Assembly: GCA_030043155.1 (NCBI GenBank)
Contig: JASHYE010000212.1
Coordinates: forward strand, 1 to 6,633
DNA from: Candidatus Acidiferrales bacterium
GTDB taxonomy: Bacteria > Acidobacteriota > Terriglobia > Acidoferrales > UBA7541
Direction: 5' to 3'
DNA: 6,633 nt
This document shows, piece by piece, positions 6,440-6,633 of this stretch (position 1 is the stretch's first letter; each line of letters opens with the position of its first letter). Made by a program: the position numbers and the translations under genes. Below the pieces are notes generated by a model. It ran no database searches and was not told where the DNA came from. It saw nothing but the letters and a program-made list of their open reading frames with translations.

Positions 6440-6633
6440 CTAGGCTTCATCGTCTCCGACCTCGGTCTCCGCTTGCTCCAGTTGCTCAAGCTGCCGCCGC
6501 CAGTCGAGCAATTTGAGCATCGCGCGATTCTGCCGCCAATCGGGCTGCACCTTCACGTGCAGCTCGATAAAAATCTTTGTGCCGAGAATCTGCTCAAGCT
6601 CCTTCCGTGCCGCGCTTCCTATTTCTTTCATTT
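6440..6633 (-). CDS. era: GTPase Era, C-terminal KH-domain end (5' part outside window)
   Basis: The last 64 or so codons are visible, ending at TAG (6440-6442). The frame is still open at the window edge, so the Met at 6629-6631 is internal, not a start. The segment contains KEIGSAARKELEQILGT followed by IELHVKVQPDWRQN. This matches the end of the type-II KH domain of Era, where an alpha helix and the final beta strand precede the WR motif. Era is a cytoplasmic, membrane-associated GTPase that binds the 3' end of 16S rRNA and helps mature the 30S subunit. The GTPase domain is outside the window. The protein ends in an extra Gln/Glu/Asp-rich tail of about 20 residues after LDWRR, beyond the usual Era end. 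It is convergent with the peptidase gene across a 68-bp gap with no clear terminator. Confidence 0.85.
   Translation of the reverse strand, partial: MKEIGSAARKELEQILGTKIFIELHVKVQPDWRQNRAMLKLLDWRRQLEQLEQAETEVGDDEA

Noticed and set aside
1..6633. CRISPR arrays, insertion sequences, tRNA or rRNA genes, phage or defence genes
   Set aside because: No regularly spaced repeats, transposase motifs, terminal inverted repeats or RNA-gene folds were seen; the window is almost fully explained by housekeeping and metabolic genes.

Overview
The window looks like an ordinary chromosomal segment of a moderately GC-rich bacterium. The gene types fit a free-living heterotroph of the Acidobacteriota (Terriglobia-like): a Bacillus/VLCAD-type fadA-fadE pair, a twin-arginine-exported dipeptidyl-peptidase-IV-like S9 peptidase, and an Era GTPase with an acidic C-terminal tail. 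This placement is inferred from overall protein character, not from a marker gene, and is tentative.

Layout. (1) Positions 1-98 (+) are the last 31 codons of a short-chain dehydrogenase/reductase. (2) Positions 52-360 (-) encode a small two-helix membrane protein of unknown function. Its 3' end overlaps the dehydrogenase tail by 47 bp, tail to tail. Its start region lies inside an 11-bp perfect inverted repeat. (3) Positions 361-686 hold no confident gene. They contain short repeats and palindromes (361-512) and one weak 42-codon ORF (513-641, -). (4) Positions 687-3692 (-) form a two-gene beta-oxidation operon. fadA (thiolase, 398 aa) comes first. fadE (599-aa acyl-CoA dehydrogenase with a C-terminal extension) follows so closely that the fadA stop codon lies inside the fadE Shine-Dalgarno sequence. 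(5) Positions 3693-3899 are a divergent intergenic region with a good sigma70-like promoter for the rightward gene and small symmetric elements. (6) Positions 3900-6371 (+) encode an 823-aa S9 peptidase of the DPP IV type with a Tat signal and a complete catalytic set. (7) Positions 6440-6633 (-) are the C-terminal KH-domain end of Era, running off the window and convergent with the peptidase.

How the genes work together. FadE makes the first oxidation of acyl-CoA (acyl-CoA to trans-2-enoyl-CoA), and FadA makes the last, thiolytic step (3-ketoacyl-CoA to acetyl-CoA plus a shortened acyl-CoA). The middle two steps (hydratase and 3-hydroxyacyl-CoA dehydrogenase, FadN/FadB type) are not in this window. 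The S9 peptidase probably trims dipeptides from proline- or alanine-containing peptides outside the cytoplasm. It shares only the divergent control region with the fad genes.

I found no mobile element, CRISPR array, RNA gene or defence system, and nothing that amounts to an undescribed system. The most interesting non-coding signal is the inverted repeat around the translation start of the small membrane protein gene.
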